From Segetibacter sp. (GTDB taxonomy: Bacteria; Bacteroidota; Bacteroidia; Chitinophagales; Chitinophagaceae): a stretch of DNA of 33,041 bases. Below the pieces are notes generated by a model, which was given only the letters and a program-made list of their open reading frames with translations, was not told where the DNA came from and made no database searches. The stretch spans positions 1-33,041 of the forward strand of contig JAOQAJ010000122.1 in the NCBI GenBank assembly GCA_025963675.1. The letters run 5' to 3'. Made by a program: the position numbers and the translations under genes. This document shows, piece by piece, positions 33,034 to 33,041 of the stretch (position 1 is the stretch's first letter; each line of letters starts with the position of its first letter).

Positions 33034-33041
33034 TTTTGGTA

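Overview
The window looks like a chromosomal segment of a member of the Bacteroidota, most likely Chitinophagaceae or a close relative. The reasons are a SusC/SusD pair, the near absence of Shine-Dalgarno sequences, TAnnTTTG-type -7 promoter elements, a Bacteroidota-type SNF2 protein, and dense short intergenic repeats. The genus assignment is inference. No rRNA, tRNA, CRISPR array, integrase or intact insertion sequence was seen.

Layout: (1) 1-1567, minus strand, N-terminal part of an SNF2-family helicase running off the left edge. (2) 1754-2345, minus strand, frameshifted C-terminal relic of an outer-membrane beta-barrel receptor. (3) 2486-8176, plus strand: exported amidohydrolase, DUF5009/NagX-like membrane protein, second exported amidohydrolase, Tat-exported GH109-type protein, small membrane protein. 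(4) 14380-8260, minus strand, apparent five-gene operon in transcription order: Tat-exported alpha/beta hydrolase, exported NTF2-like protein, NagB, NagA, exported GH20 hexosaminidase. (5) 14892-27323, plus strand: ceramidase-like metallohydrolase, large PVC-type heme-binding protein, SusC, SusD, secreted CehA/McbA-type PHP metallohydrolase. (6) 27376-33041, ordinary genes: unknown exported protein (minus), GNAT acetyltransferase, acetyl-CoA acetyltransferase, DNA polymerase III delta subunit, PLP aminotransferase.

Regions 3 to 5 read as one accessory locus for an N-acetylhexosamine-containing substrate. SusCD would bind and import ligand. Exported GH109 (alpha-GalNAc type) and GH20 (beta-HexNAc type) would trim sugars. 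NagX-like protein, NagA and NagB would pass GlcNAc-6-phosphate to fructose-6-phosphate. What is unusual is the set around this core: two exported amidohydrolases, a ceramidase-fold protein, an alpha/beta hydrolase, a PHP metallohydrolase and a c-type cytochrome/beta-propeller protein. This suggests a substrate with amide or ester decorations and possibly an oxidative periplasmic step. No GlcNAc kinase, local regulator or ECF sigma/anti-sigma pair is present, so part of the pathway and its control lie elsewhere.

Intergenic DNA is rich in short dispersed repeats. The clearest is a roughly 26-bp motif with core GTGAGTGACACAACGATG, present in four good and two divergent copies, all between genes. 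AGCT-rich repeats and a palindromic mosaic element at 14485-14590 add to this.
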